Part shown: positions 49,266 to 59,863 of the stretch, in pieces
How positions within the stretch are numbered: the first letter of the stretch is position 1
Layout: every line of letters starts with the position of its first letter
NCBI GenBank assembly: GCA_013399115.1
Contig: VXAA01003276.1
Span: 1 to 64,000, forward strand
Length of the DNA stretch: 64,000 nucleotides
Reading direction: 5' to 3'
Source of the DNA: Anseranas semipalmata
Taxonomy: Eukaryota; Chordata; Aves; Anseriformes; Anseranatidae
The notes under the pieces: model-generated
Told to the model about the DNA's origin: nothing
The model's database searches: none
What the model saw: only the letters and a program-made list of their open reading frames with translations
Position numbers and translations under genes: made by a program

Positions 49266-49665
49266 TGCGGCCCGTGGAGAGGCCCATGGTGGAGCAGGCC
49301 GTTCCCCTGCAGCCCATGGGTACCCCACGGAGCAGATCTCCACGCTGCAGCCCGTGGAGGAGCCCCCGGTGGAGCAGGTGGATGTGGCCTGGAGGAGGCT
49401 GCGGCCCATGGAGAGCCCCCGCAGGAGCAGGCCCCGGGCCGGAGCTGCAGCCCGTGGAGAGGAGCCCAGGCAGGAGCAGGAGGCCTGGCGGGAGCTGCCG
49501 CCCGTGGGGGAGCCGTGCTGGAGCAGTTTGGTCCTGAGGGATGGGCCCCGTGGTACGGACCCATATGGGAGCAGTTCCTGAAGAGCTGCAGCCTGTGGGA
49601 AGCCCACGCAGGATCAGTTCGGGAAGGACGGCATCCCGTGGGAGGGACCCCACGTGGAGCAGGGG
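49266..49665 (+). repeat. Degenerate minisatellite inside LTR type 2
   Basis: A module of roughly 35-60 bp, with core GCAGCCCGTGGAGAGG followed by GGAGCAG, recurs at least seven times with drift (for example at 49266, 49306, 49347, 49400, 49447, 49497, 49588). It lies in the middle of the LTR between the promoter-side part and the polyadenylation signal. It leaves several frames open on both strands. Confidence 0.75.
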
Positions 49666-49829
49666 CAGAGAGTGACCGTGAAGGAGCGGCGGAGACGCAG
49701 CGTTAGGGACTGACCGCAGCCCCCATTCCCCGTTCCCCTGCGCTGCTTGGGGGAGGAGGTAGGAGAGGGTGGGTGGGGGATGGTGTTTTTAGTTTGCTTG
49801 TAGTTCTCACTAGTCTGCTAATGATAGGC

Positions 49830-49835
49830 AATAAA
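49830..49835 (+). terminator. LTR polyadenylation signal AATAAA
   Basis: An exact AATAAA followed by TTATATTAATC, about 190 bases before the LTR end, in the expected place for the R/U5 boundary of this LTR type. Confidence 0.6.
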
Positions 49836-50020
49836 TTATATTAATCTCCCTATGGTGTGTCTGTTTCGCCTGTGACGGTAATTGGTGGGTGATCTCCCTG
49901 TCCTTATCTCAACCCTAGAGCCCTTTTCCATTGTATTTTCTTCCCCTGTTCCTTTGAGGAGGGGGAGTGAGAGAGTGGTTGTGGTGGAGTTCAGCTGCTG
50001 AGCAGGGTAAAACCACCACA

Positions 50021-51611
50021 TGTACTCCGAATACTGGCATTGTCTTAATCTCTGAAGTGTTCAGGTTCTAAAATTGTTGATTGGCTACTGCACTTTTCTG
50101 TATGATATGTGCTTCTCTTATGGTTCAATAGGTAGGAAATCAATAGGGCTAGAACTTCAGGAGTGCTGAAATACTGCTTTGTGAAGCTGAGAAGAGAGGA
50201 ATGTTCACATGGCATTTGCAGAGCAGTGAAAGAAATGGCTGGGGGGAGGTGTCTCAACTCGTTACTAAAGAGCTGTCAGATTTATATGGCAGCAACAGTG
50301 ACTAACTATTGTATATGTGGAGGGTGAAAATGGGAGGAGAAAGAGAGGGAACAAATTAAAATACAGGTACCCTTTTCAGTGTATCAAAGAATTTCTTTTA
50401 AATATGGAACTCTATCCTTACAGTAGCTTCTGTGTATGCAGAGAGAACTATTGGATCTGCTCAGCAAAGTTCAAGCTGCTCTATCCTATTTTGCTCACTC
50501 TGAGTCCCACTCTGAAATACATAGCTTTCTAGACCGTTTTTTTAAACTTTCAAGAAAGATCCTTCCAAAACCCTGAAGTGTGGTTGTTTGAATTATTAAT
50601 TTTAGCTGACATGGCATAAATCTGAATAAGTGGATGATATATGATTGAAAGATATTTTAATAGTCTGTGAGATATCAGTGTAAGACTCTCTAAAACTGTG
50701 TTACTCTTTGGGTTGATTTTAGAACTGTGTGAGTAAATTTTTACTTTCATTCACTTTAATCTTATATGTTGTGCATCAGGTTTGAATTGTTTGTTCCCTG
50801 TTTCTTAAACCTTGAGAACAGATGCTGAATACCGTCTAGAACTCTCTGCTAAATTATTCACAGATAAGAATTAACATACTATCTACAAGATGCCATTGTT
50901 CCGGAAAAAGTATATTGTCAATATATTTATATGGCAGTGCTAGTAAGAAATTACGTATTATGTTCTAGACACTTTAGATGGATGGATTTGTTAGTATGTA
51001 CTGAAGTTTTAACCACTCACTTCCAATAATTGGCTTTCTTCTCCCATTCAGGTAACTTGAGGAAGGTTCCTTACCAAGTCTCCCTGAATCTGCAAAGAAG
51101 CACAAGGAGAAAAGTCTGTCTCCAGCTGGAGGAACAGAACGTGTTTAATATCACTCTCTATCCAAGGCCATCAACTGAATAACTCTCAGCAATGTTTTCC
51201 AATTTATTAACCATACAAATCTTCCTTCTTAAAGGGAACTTTAACAATGATGGTCATTTGGAGACCAAATAGAGACTCACCTTGGATGAGTTTACAGTGG
51301 GTTAATCACAAGAATGCTGACTTTCAGTGAAATAAAATCTAAAACTTATTTAATTAAGCAGGATGGGTACAGTGGGTCTTTGTCCTTGTATTCCATCTGT
51401 GTCTAGCACCATCAACCTGGGTAAACAGGGCACTCACTCCAACCCATCAATGTGCCCATGTGCTGGCTCATTGATTGGCACCTACATGTAGCTGTTCCAT
51501 CTAGTGCTCAGCTTTTTGTACAGTGTTAGATGTCTTTAGATGTCCCTTGGTAAAACTGCTGTTTTCACTGCTGCTTTCTAACTTAGTCTGCATAAGCCAT
51601 CAACAGACTCA
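50021..51611. other. AT-rich noncoding stretch
   Basis: No gene or repeat recognised. All frames are under 75 codons. Confidence 0.5.
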
Positions 51612-52600
51612 AAATCACAGAATAATTGAAGTTGGAAGGGATCTCTAGAGATCATCTGGTCTAACCTCACTGCTCAAGCAGGAACACCCAGAGCAGCTTG
51701 TCCAGAACCATGTCCAGGTGATTTTGAAGATTTCCAAGGAGGGAGATTCCACAACCTCTCTGGGCAACCTGTCCGTTGCCCAGTCATGTGCAGGGTAAAT
51801 AAGTGCTTCCTGATGTTTAGACAAAACTTCTTGTGTTCCAGTTTGTGCCCATAGCCTCTTGTCCTGTCCCTGGGCACCACTGACAAGAACCTGGCTCCAT
51901 CCACTCTGCACCCTCCCTTCAGGTATTTATAGACATTGATGAGACCCCCCCTTAGCCTCCTCTTCTCCAGGCTGAACAGTCCCAGCTCTCTCAGCCTCTC
52001 CTCATAGGAGAGATGCTCCACTCCCTTCATCACTGGAATCTTTCCAGTATGTCCAGGTCTCTTTTGTACCAGGGGGGCCAGAACTGGACCAGAACTGGAC
52101 TCAGGTATGGCCTCACCAATGCTGAGTGGAGTGGAAGCATCACCTCTCTTAACCTGCTGGTGATACGTTGCCTAATGCAGCCAAGGATACCATAAACCTT
52201 CTTAGCATCAAGGGCACATTGCTGACTTGTGTTCTACTTGGTGTCCACCAGGATTCCTAGGTCTTTTTCTGCCAAGGGGGTTGTTCCTCCTCGGGTACAG
52301 GGCTTCTGCACTTCTTCTTAAACCTCGTGAGATTCTTGTCAGCTCACCTCTCCAGCCTGTCAAGGTCCCTCTGGATGGCAGTATGGCCCTCTGTTGTATC
52401 TGCCATTCCCCCCCAGTTTTGGGTCAACTGCAAATTTTCTGAAGGTGCACCCTACCCCATCATCCAGGTCATGAATGAAGATGTTAAACAGGGCTGGACC
52501 CAGTATTGACCCCTGGGGTGCCCCACTCATTACTTGCCCTTTGGGCCTGGCTGTTCAGTTTTCTCTTCAGCTGTGTACTACCAGTCCAGACTGTGAATAT
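51612..52600 (-). mobile_element. CR1 LINE fragment, about 1 kb (antisense)
   Basis: Minus-strand CR1 with tail AAATCACAGAATAATTGAAG at the low end. It encodes [40 protein letters not shown] and CRVDGARFLSVVPRDRTRG, then the decayed palm-side sequence. At the high end AACAGGGCTGGACCCAGTAT and TGACCCCTGGGGTGCCCCAC correspond to the antisense of the GxPQG region. Frameshifts separate the pieces. This is the same subfamily as the outer copy at 46.5 kb and the short piece at 31.9 kb. Confidence 0.93.
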
Positions 52601-55499
52601 CCCTGTACCTAAAGTCAATTAGCCATCACTATCTGAGTCCCTGTTACCTTCTGGCATCCAAATACTAGTGTGTTACAAATCTTTAAATTTGTTGACAGTT
52701 CATCAGCTGACAAGAAAACATAAGGAAATACAGATTGTGTCATCCTGCTTCAACTGTAGGTTTCTGATGCAGAATTGGATGACATCATTGGTGTTTCCTT
52801 GCTTACATCTCTCTGGGTCTATCACTGGCTGTAAAGGCACAGATAACTATCCAGCAGTTCAAAAAATGTTAGTATAAGTTAATTAACAAAGCCATTTTTA
52901 CAAGATGACAAGTGCACTTCTCTATTTGCATGTTCTGTAGTCTTCAGGCATGTCTTCTACCCCTTTTCAGAAATCTCACAATTACCTATGCATCATTTGC
53001 ATCACAGACTTCATTAAGATTCTTCCTTTAATATTTGGTTATTGTTTGCACGAGTAAAACATTTACAGAACAATTAGAGGTTAGAGGTTTTAACAGCATA
53101 GCATACTGATCTATTTAAATACTCTACTTTACAATCTACTTAAAGAGTGTTTGTGTTGCTCTGTTCCTTAGGCCAATAATAGTTGACTACTTTTGTATTT
53201 GTCAGAACCAGACAGTGATTTTTTTTTTCCAGTCATCATTGAAATGTTGGCCTGGTGAGATCAGAAAGAATTCAGACTTATAGAAACAAGTAAATTAAGA
53301 GCTGTCCTTCTTGGGGTATGTCATTGCGTTACAGCCATTACAGATGGCTGTAAACAGATTTTCATTGACTGTGAGTCCTCATGATGTGACTGAGCTGGTT
53401 GCCTAATATTGTCTGCTTGTCATTGATCTTATTATTTTGTGGTAACCTTGTCTAGTTCTATCAGTATTAGGTATAAGCCTGCATGTTACTGTTTTATAGT
53501 CCAATGTATTAATCAAAATTGGGCCTTCCTTTTGGTATATTTGTGTAAATGAGTGTGTGAAATCTGCTTGAGATGTTTAACAAAATTCTACGAAGAATGT
53601 TAGTACTTATACTGCCAAGTAATTTATCTTTTTATCTAATTTTATCTAATTTATCTAATTTATAAGCCAAGTAATTTATCTTAAATCTCTCCAGATATGA
53701 GTCCTGGTGTACTGTGTATTTAATTGAAGCCCATTTTTTTCTTCCTTCTGGAGTCAAAATACAGATTTGTCTCCTGAAAAAGAAAACCCCCACCACCTAG
53801 ACTTCGGCACTTGGGTGCACAAAAATAGACAGTCATCTGTGTTTTGGAGCTATTCTTCATGGTTAATAGGAAATATGCTAGAAATAATATACATATTGAA
53901 TGCATGTTTTCTGTTTGTGCATGCATGCAGTTAACATAACCTACTCTTAGAATTTTAACTCCTAACTTCTGACCCAAATTAGGGTCAGAAACTTTTTCTC
54001 TTCCAGGTGAACACCGATAAGCAGTACAGGCATTTTAACTAAATTAAGATTTATTTTTAGTGATTTTTTGCACTTTTTTTAGTATAGCCTCAGTTGTGCA
54101 ATGTATGTTGATACTGTAATCTTAAAAATTACTTTTATGTCAAATAGCTTGTAATCACAAACAAGTGCTGTAGCTTCACTGAAAAGTAAAAGCACAACTA
54201 ACAAAGAATACAGTCTAAGTTATACTTATTAAGCTGACCAGACCTACAGATATGCTAGGTCTTTTGTGGAAGTGACAGGGAAAAAGCACTTGCTTTTTCC
54301 TAAGGTTTGAAATCTGTGTTTAAAAAGCATACAGGTTGCCTAATCCACCATTTTACAGAATAGCATTTGATGTCTTGTTTGCAATATGCTACTTCATGTT
54401 AGGACAATAAAAGAAAAATCATTTTTTCTAAAGCAGGCAAGGAAGAAAATGAAATCCCTGTGAAATGATGAATGCTGCTGGTCAGGCTCTCACCTTGAAT
54501 TGGTGCCTGTATCTTTCAGCTTCTGATTCTTTCTTGGTATAGTACAAGGAAAACCTTTGAGTCAGATCCTCATCTCCTAAAGTCTGCCCAAAATACCATT
54601 GTTACTCAACTTACCCATTTATAAAGAATAAGAAGCTATACATGCTCTTCTGCATACTGCCTCAATAAACCATGCTTTTAGGATACAGAATGACAGAATA
54701 GATAACAAAAATGTAACTTTATAAATGTCAGGGGGATGCTTGAATGTGTTCGAGGAAGTGGCCTTTCTACTCCTGCAGAGCATATACTCTGCTATTTTCT
54801 GAATCTTCACAAGTTTTCAGGAAGTATAACTCAACTTCTTAAGAGCTTGCCCAATTCCATTATGTTCCTAGGACTGGTACCATAGGTCCATTACTCTACT
54901 TAGTAATGTGAAATTTCAAGGGTTTATTTGTTTCAGAATGCTTCAATGTTTGCACATTTAGCTGCATAGATCTTCTCATTGTATTTGCCCCCCATAAAAA
55001 TTGTCCATTTTCTTGCTCTTATGGTCCTGATTTGAATTAGTTTTACTTCTGCTTTAATTAGGTCACACACTCATAAATTAGGTTGTCTTTATGTTGGGGA
55101 AAAAAAAAAGATAAATGATAATAATTACATATGATAGGGGAGAAAGTCTCTCTAATAATTCAAGGAAGCCGACTTATAGCACTGAGATTTCACAAAATAT
55201 ATGATCACCATATTGTAAACCATACGTGTTAGGCACTACATAGTTCTTACTGGATACGTGATAAGAACAGAGAAGCATATATATTTCCCTTTTTAATCTA
55301 ATAGGAGAGTTTCAAAGTTCTTATTCTGCCTCTGTGGTCAGCAGGATTGTTTTTTTGATGATGTAGCTGCCAAGAGTAGCCTCATTTTGGTCTACCTGAG
55401 GTTTGAACAGTGAGAGTACTCATTTTTTCACAAGTATTGGGAAAATACTTAGTGACATAAGCAATATGTCCAGCCCTTTTCCCAGTGAAAGCTTTCTGT
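52601..55499. other. AT-rich noncoding stretch
   Basis: No gene recognised. A local duplication is annotated separately at 53.6 kb. The 85-codon minus frame at 53720-53977 shows no family features. Confidence 0.5.
53614..53682. repeat. Local tandem repeat with 17-bp direct repeats
   Basis: GCCAAGTAATTTATCTT occurs identically at 53614-53630 and 53666-53682. Between them TTTATCTAAT-type units repeat three times. Confidence 0.85.
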
Positions 55500-56570
55500 A
55501 TACGTTGCTGAATGGCCTATCATGCCCTTGTAGCCTCCTCCTCTGGTTGCTCAGGGCTGTGTCCAGGCAGATTTTGAATTTCTCTAAGGATGGAAGCTCC
55601 ACAGACCTTATGGGAAACTTGTTCAGTAAAAACATAAAACTTTTTTTTTTTTTTTTCAATTTAAAGGGTTTTTTCTGTATCTAAGTTTCCTCTTGTCCTG
55701 TCACAGGACACCACTGAGAAGAGTATGAAATTGTCTTCTGTACTGCACCCCAAGGCAGGTGTTTTTTAAACAGTGATATGATCACCTTGAGCCTTCTCTT
55801 CTCTGGGCTGAACAGTGCCTGCTCTCTCAGCTTCTCTTTGTATGTCAGATGCTGTAAGCCCTTAATCATTCTGGTGGCCCTTCTCTGAACTCACTCCGGT
55901 ATGTCCATGTCTCTCTTGTACTGGAGCCTAGTGCTGGACACAGCACTCCAGATGTGTCCTACCAGAGCTGCGTAGAGGGGAAGGATCAGCTCTGAACCTG
56001 CTGGCAATGCTCTGCCTGATGCAGCCCAGAAGGCTCTTGGCTTTCTTTGCTGCAAGGGCACACTGCTGGCTTATGTTCAGCTTGTTGCCCACCAGGACTT
56101 CCAGATCCTTTTCTACCAAGCTGCTTTCTATCTGATCTGCCACAGCTTGTCCTAGTGCCTAGGGTTATTCTTCCCTAGGGGCAGGACTTGGCATTTTCCT
56201 GCATGGAACTTCATGAGGTTCCCATCCACCCATTTCTCCAGCCTCGAAGAGGCTCTGAATGTCAAAGCTGACATTCAGCTGACTTCTGTCGAAGTCTCTC
56301 TGAATGTCAGCACACCCAGCTGGTGTATCAGCCACTTCTGGTTTTGTATCATCTGCAAATGTGCTGACTGTGCACTCTGCCTCATTATCCAGGTCACTGA
56401 TGAAAATGTTTGACAGCACTGGCTCCACTATTGATTCCTGGAGCACACCACTCATGACTAGCCTCCAGCTGGACTTCATTCTGCTGATCACAGCCCTGTG
56501 AGGCCAGCAGTTCAGCCAGCTTTCAGCCCACCTCCCTGTCCACTTATCTAGTCTGTACTTCATCAGTTTG
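55500..56570 (-). mobile_element. Old CR1 LINE fragment, palm to near 3' end (antisense)
   Basis: Minus-strand CR1 lacking a clear 3' tail. It encodes GLQHLTYKEKLREQALFSPE and KRRLKV, then LVGNKLNISQQCALAAKKAK and SLLGCIRQSIASR. The palm block follows with SGVLQESIVEPVLSNIFISD and CTVSTFADDTKPEVADT. The catalytic FADD is kept, but the upstream GVPQG motif has become GVLQE. A T-run at about 55640-55654 interrupts the UTR. Wording matches the outer CR1 at 37.65 kb, so both belong to one older subfamily. A palindrome at 56255-56278 disrupts the segment just upstream of FADD. Confidence 0.92.
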
Positions 56571-57229
56571 TGTATTAATCTTTAGTCTTAGATCACGGCA
56601 GATGTGGAACGACAACCTCTAGGAAGCTGCCTTACATTTATAGTGTTTTATCTAAGTTTTCTCAGTGATACAGTCATTGTCTGGGGACACCTTCTTGTTC
56701 CTGAAATATAACTATAAGCAGAAGAATCTCACGTTGCTTTTTCTCTTTACTCAAGACTGTTCACAGACTGAGATCATCAAATAAATTCTACTTTTCATAA
56801 CTTGTATTTTTAATGAAGATGAAAAATGAGACCAATGTACAAAGCTGAGGTACCGAAGCAGTAGATTTTCTGCGGGGAATAGAAGAAGATTGTCTCTTCT
56901 TCGTCATTATCATGTCTGGCTGCAGCATGCACACTCCAGGTGAACCCGCATAGGAACCACTCTGTGCCTGTACACCCTTTCCCCATATTTACGACTTCTG
57001 TATTTTCAGTAACAGCTTTTGCTAAAGTGTTCCCCTGTTGATAGGTCATCAGGAGATATTTTACTCTGGAGACATGTCTTACTCTGATGCATAAAATCCC
57101 TGTGATGTCAACAGACTCCTGTGCAGTGCAGGAAAAGCTCCAGTCTGTAGCTGTTCTCCTTTTTAACTCCTTTTACATGGCTTGTATTTCAGTGTAAGCT
57201 ATCGTATTAATGTATGCTGCAAGGACTTG
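56571..57229. other. Noncoding stretch before the microsatellite
   Basis: No gene recognised. The 79-codon minus frame at 56810-57049 has no features. Confidence 0.5.
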
Positions 57230-57402
57230 CTTTTTCTTTTTCTTTTTCTTTTTCTTTTTCTTTTTCTTTTTCTTTTTCTTTTTCTTTTTCTTTTTCTTTT
57301 TCTTTTTCTTTTTCTTTTTCTTTTTCTTTTTCTTTTTCTTTTTCTCTTTCTCTTTCTTTTTCTCTTTCTTTTTCTTTTTCTTTTTCTTTTTCTTTTTCTT
57401 TT
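57230..57402. repeat. (CTTTTT)n hexanucleotide microsatellite
   Basis: About 29 hexamer units. The tract is uninterrupted to about 57344, then has several CTCTTT variants, then CTTTTT again to the end. One strand is pure pyrimidine. Frames reading FLFLFLF, SFSFSF or KEKEKE through it are artefacts. The length is likely to vary between individuals. Confidence 0.97.
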
Positions 57403-59017
57403 AATATGGTCTCTACTTGTGGTCTATGCTTGTGTTTTATGCTCTGGAATCCTGCTGCATCCTTATGTGGCACATTTGATAAAAAAGTCCATAGTATTGT
57501 TTTCTGGTTTCAGATCAGAATTTGTTTTCTCCCCTTGGATATACATTCTCTCATGGAGGTCTAAAAGCAATACAAAGTTATTTCATTGTGTCTTTCTTTT
57601 GCAAGTTTGGAGACCCAGACATCTAATTTTAAACTTGATTTATAAGCTGCGCAGCAGGTAGTGAATTTATGGACATTGCTTCTTTGAATCAATGTATTCT
57701 TATTTTCATCTTGCAAAGTTTTCATTTTCAGAGAGAATGCCTTTGTCAAGATCCTTCATTTTCTGAGGAAAGTTAACACTTGCCTTCTGAAGCAAGATTT
57801 TTAGGAAGAAATTCAATTAGTCCAGTCTTTTAAATGAAAGTACAAGTAATCAATACTTTGATATGTCGTTGTACTTTTTGTTTGTTTCTGCACTTTTCCT
57901 CTCAATTCTTATGCCTGAGGAAACACCTTACATTTGAAAGTTCTCTGACTTTTTTTCTTTTTCAGGTTTATTATCAATAGTGAGTTTGTGTTCTTCATAA
58001 TTAACTTTTTTTTTTCATTGTTTTTCTCTGTAATTAAGTCAAGGTTTTGTTCATTTCCTTGATTTATGACCTCATTTTTATTTATCAACCCAGTAGGAAA
58101 AGACTGGACACAATGCTGACCTAAAATTGTCTCATTTCAGTCTCTTCCTCAGTGTTTTGGGATCCCAGTATTGATGTTTTCCACTCTTTGATGCTGGAAT
58201 GTCTGCCATAAATCTGCTGGTAAATTTGTGGATATTCCTCTGGTAGAGGAATTCCTCAGTTAGAAAAGAGCTTTTTTTTTTTTTTCTTCTCAGAAACAGC
58301 AAGTTATTACTTCCAAAAATTTGAGAGCATAAAACAAGTCAGTGAAACAAGCTTTTTTTTTTTTTTTTTTTAATGTAGAAATTTCAGATAAATCCCAGTA
58401 GAGCTAGAGCAAATGAAGGGATTAGCTATTTGCTAATTAGCTCTTAATAAGTGATAAATTTTCTCTGCCAGTGTACACATCATCTGCTTTTGATAATTTA
58501 GGGATCACACTTGAACAAGTTGTTCAACCTGAATGATCTCATTGCTGAATAGTACTTGTGCTGCAGCTAAGCTAATTGAATATTTTCAGGTGTAATTTTT
58601 TTCTCTTAACAATGCACTGAGGCTTTATAAAAATTAAAATTTTAGAAGAGAAATGTTTGTATTTTGGAAAGAAAAAGTGGAAGTCTCCAGTAAGAACCTT
58701 AAAGCACAAGAATGTTTTGGTTTTTGATTTGAAATGGTTGTATTTTATGAAATATGTACACAGTTGCAATCAATAAAATGTTTTGATTCTCCTGTTAGAA
58801 CGTGATTTGACCAAACTAAGCATTTTTATTTCTTTTTGGGAATGTGGGGGGCAATAGGATTATAATTGCAATTATTTTTTTATCTTTTCTTCTTATCATT
58901 GAAATGTACCTGTTGCATAGTAGGTTGTATTGATGATCTCTGCTTCTCAATCTTTGAAACAATTAAAAATGTTATCAGGTCTCCCTCCTAGATAATTGAA
59001 GTAATTGGTAAGAAAGT
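57403..59017. other. T-biased noncoding stretch
   Basis: T-runs at about 58270-58284 and 58352-58371. No gene or recognised repeat. Confidence 0.5.
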
Positions 59018-59863
59018 AGAATCATAGAATCATAGAACAGTTTGGGTTGGAAGGGACCTTGAAGATCATCTAGTTCCAACCCCCCTACTGTGGGCAGGGA
59101 TGCCACCCAGTATACCAGGTTGCTCAAAGCCCCATCCAATCTGGCCTTAAACACTTGCAGTGATGGGGCATCCACAGCTTCTCTGGGCAACTTGTTCTGG
59201 TGCCTCACCACCTCATAGTCAAGAATTTCTTCCTAGTATCTAATCTGAATCTCTCCTGTTTTTGTTTAAAACCGTTACCCCTTGTCCTATCACTACACTC
59301 CCTGACAAAGAGTCCCTCTCCTGCTTTTTTGTAGGCCCTCTTTAGGTACTGGAAGGCTGCTATAAGGTCTCCCCGGAGCCTTGTCTTCTCCAGGCTAAAC
59401 AACCCCAACTCTCTCAGCCTTTCTTCATAGGAGAGGTNCTTCTCTCAATCCATTCTCCACCCAGCCTGTATCTGTGCTTGGGATTGCCCTGGCCTAGATG
59501 CAGGACCTTGCACTTGGCCTTGCTGAACTTCATGAGGTTCGCAGAGGCCCACCTCTCAAGCCTGTCCATGTCCCTCTGGATGGCATCCCATTCCTCCAGC
59601 TTGTCGACAGTACCACACAGCTTGGTGTCATCAGCAAACTTGCTGAGGGTGTGCTCAGTCCCACCGACCATGTGGCCGACAAAGATGTTAAACAGCGCCG
59701 GTCCCAATACCAACCCCTGAGGAACACCACTTGTCACTGATCTCCACTTGGACATTGAGTTGTTGACCACAACTCTTTTAGTGCAAACGTCCAGCCAATT
59801 CTTTACCCACCAAGTGGTCCATCTACCAAATCCATGTCTCTCCAATTTAGAGACAAGGATATC
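59018..59863 (-). mobile_element. CR1 LINE fragment with intact RT motifs and one N (antisense)
   Basis: Minus-strand CR1 with tail TAGAATCATAGAATCATAGA at the low end. It encodes [12 protein letters not shown] and [20 protein letters not shown] and, on the far side of the [21 protein letters not shown] and [20 protein letters not shown]. So GVPQG and the catalytic FADD both survive. The frame on the high side of the N is open for about 140 codons. A single N at 59438 sits where roughly 250 bp present in the 46.7 kb copy (the ALAAQKAN...SALVRAH coding part) are missing. Same subfamily as 1.5 kb and 46.7 kb. Confidence 0.95.
59438..59438. other. Single ambiguous base at a CR1 internal junction
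   Basis: The N lies between GGAGAGGT and CTTCTCTCAATCC, at a point where related copies have additional sequence. Confidence 0.95.

Larger units (their letters stand above)
48958..50020 (+). mobile_element. Solo LTR of an avian endogenous retrovirus (type 2)
   Basis: A 1,063-bp element starting TGTGGCAAGGGTTTGGTAGC and ending AAACCACCACA. It is GC-rich and CpG-containing over its first 750 bases, then AT-rich with AATAAA at 49830-49835. It closes with a U5-like block (CTTATCTCAACCC...GAGGAGGGGGAGTGAGAGAG) close to the end of the 27.5 kb LTR. I recall this layout from avian ERV LTRs but cannot give a certain family name. The flanking five bases (GTTTA and TGTAC) do not match, so either the target-site duplication has decayed or the LTR arose by recombination between separate proviruses. 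No retroviral genes adjoin it. Long open frames on both strands here come from high GC and repeats, not coding. Confidence 0.85.

Noticed and set aside
48894..49653. Overlapping open frames of 118-237 codons on both strands
   Set aside because: All lie in the GC-rich, repetitive part of LTR type 2, where several frames on both strands are open at once. No retroviral or host protein motif is visible.
27456..50020. The two LTRs as ends of a single 22-kb provirus
   Set aside because: They are of different types, and no gag, pol or env sequence lies between them, only host DNA and CR1 copies.
57182..57661. 159-codon frame with FLFLFL repeats and its KEKEKE counterpart
   Set aside because: Translation of the (CTTTTT)n microsatellite.
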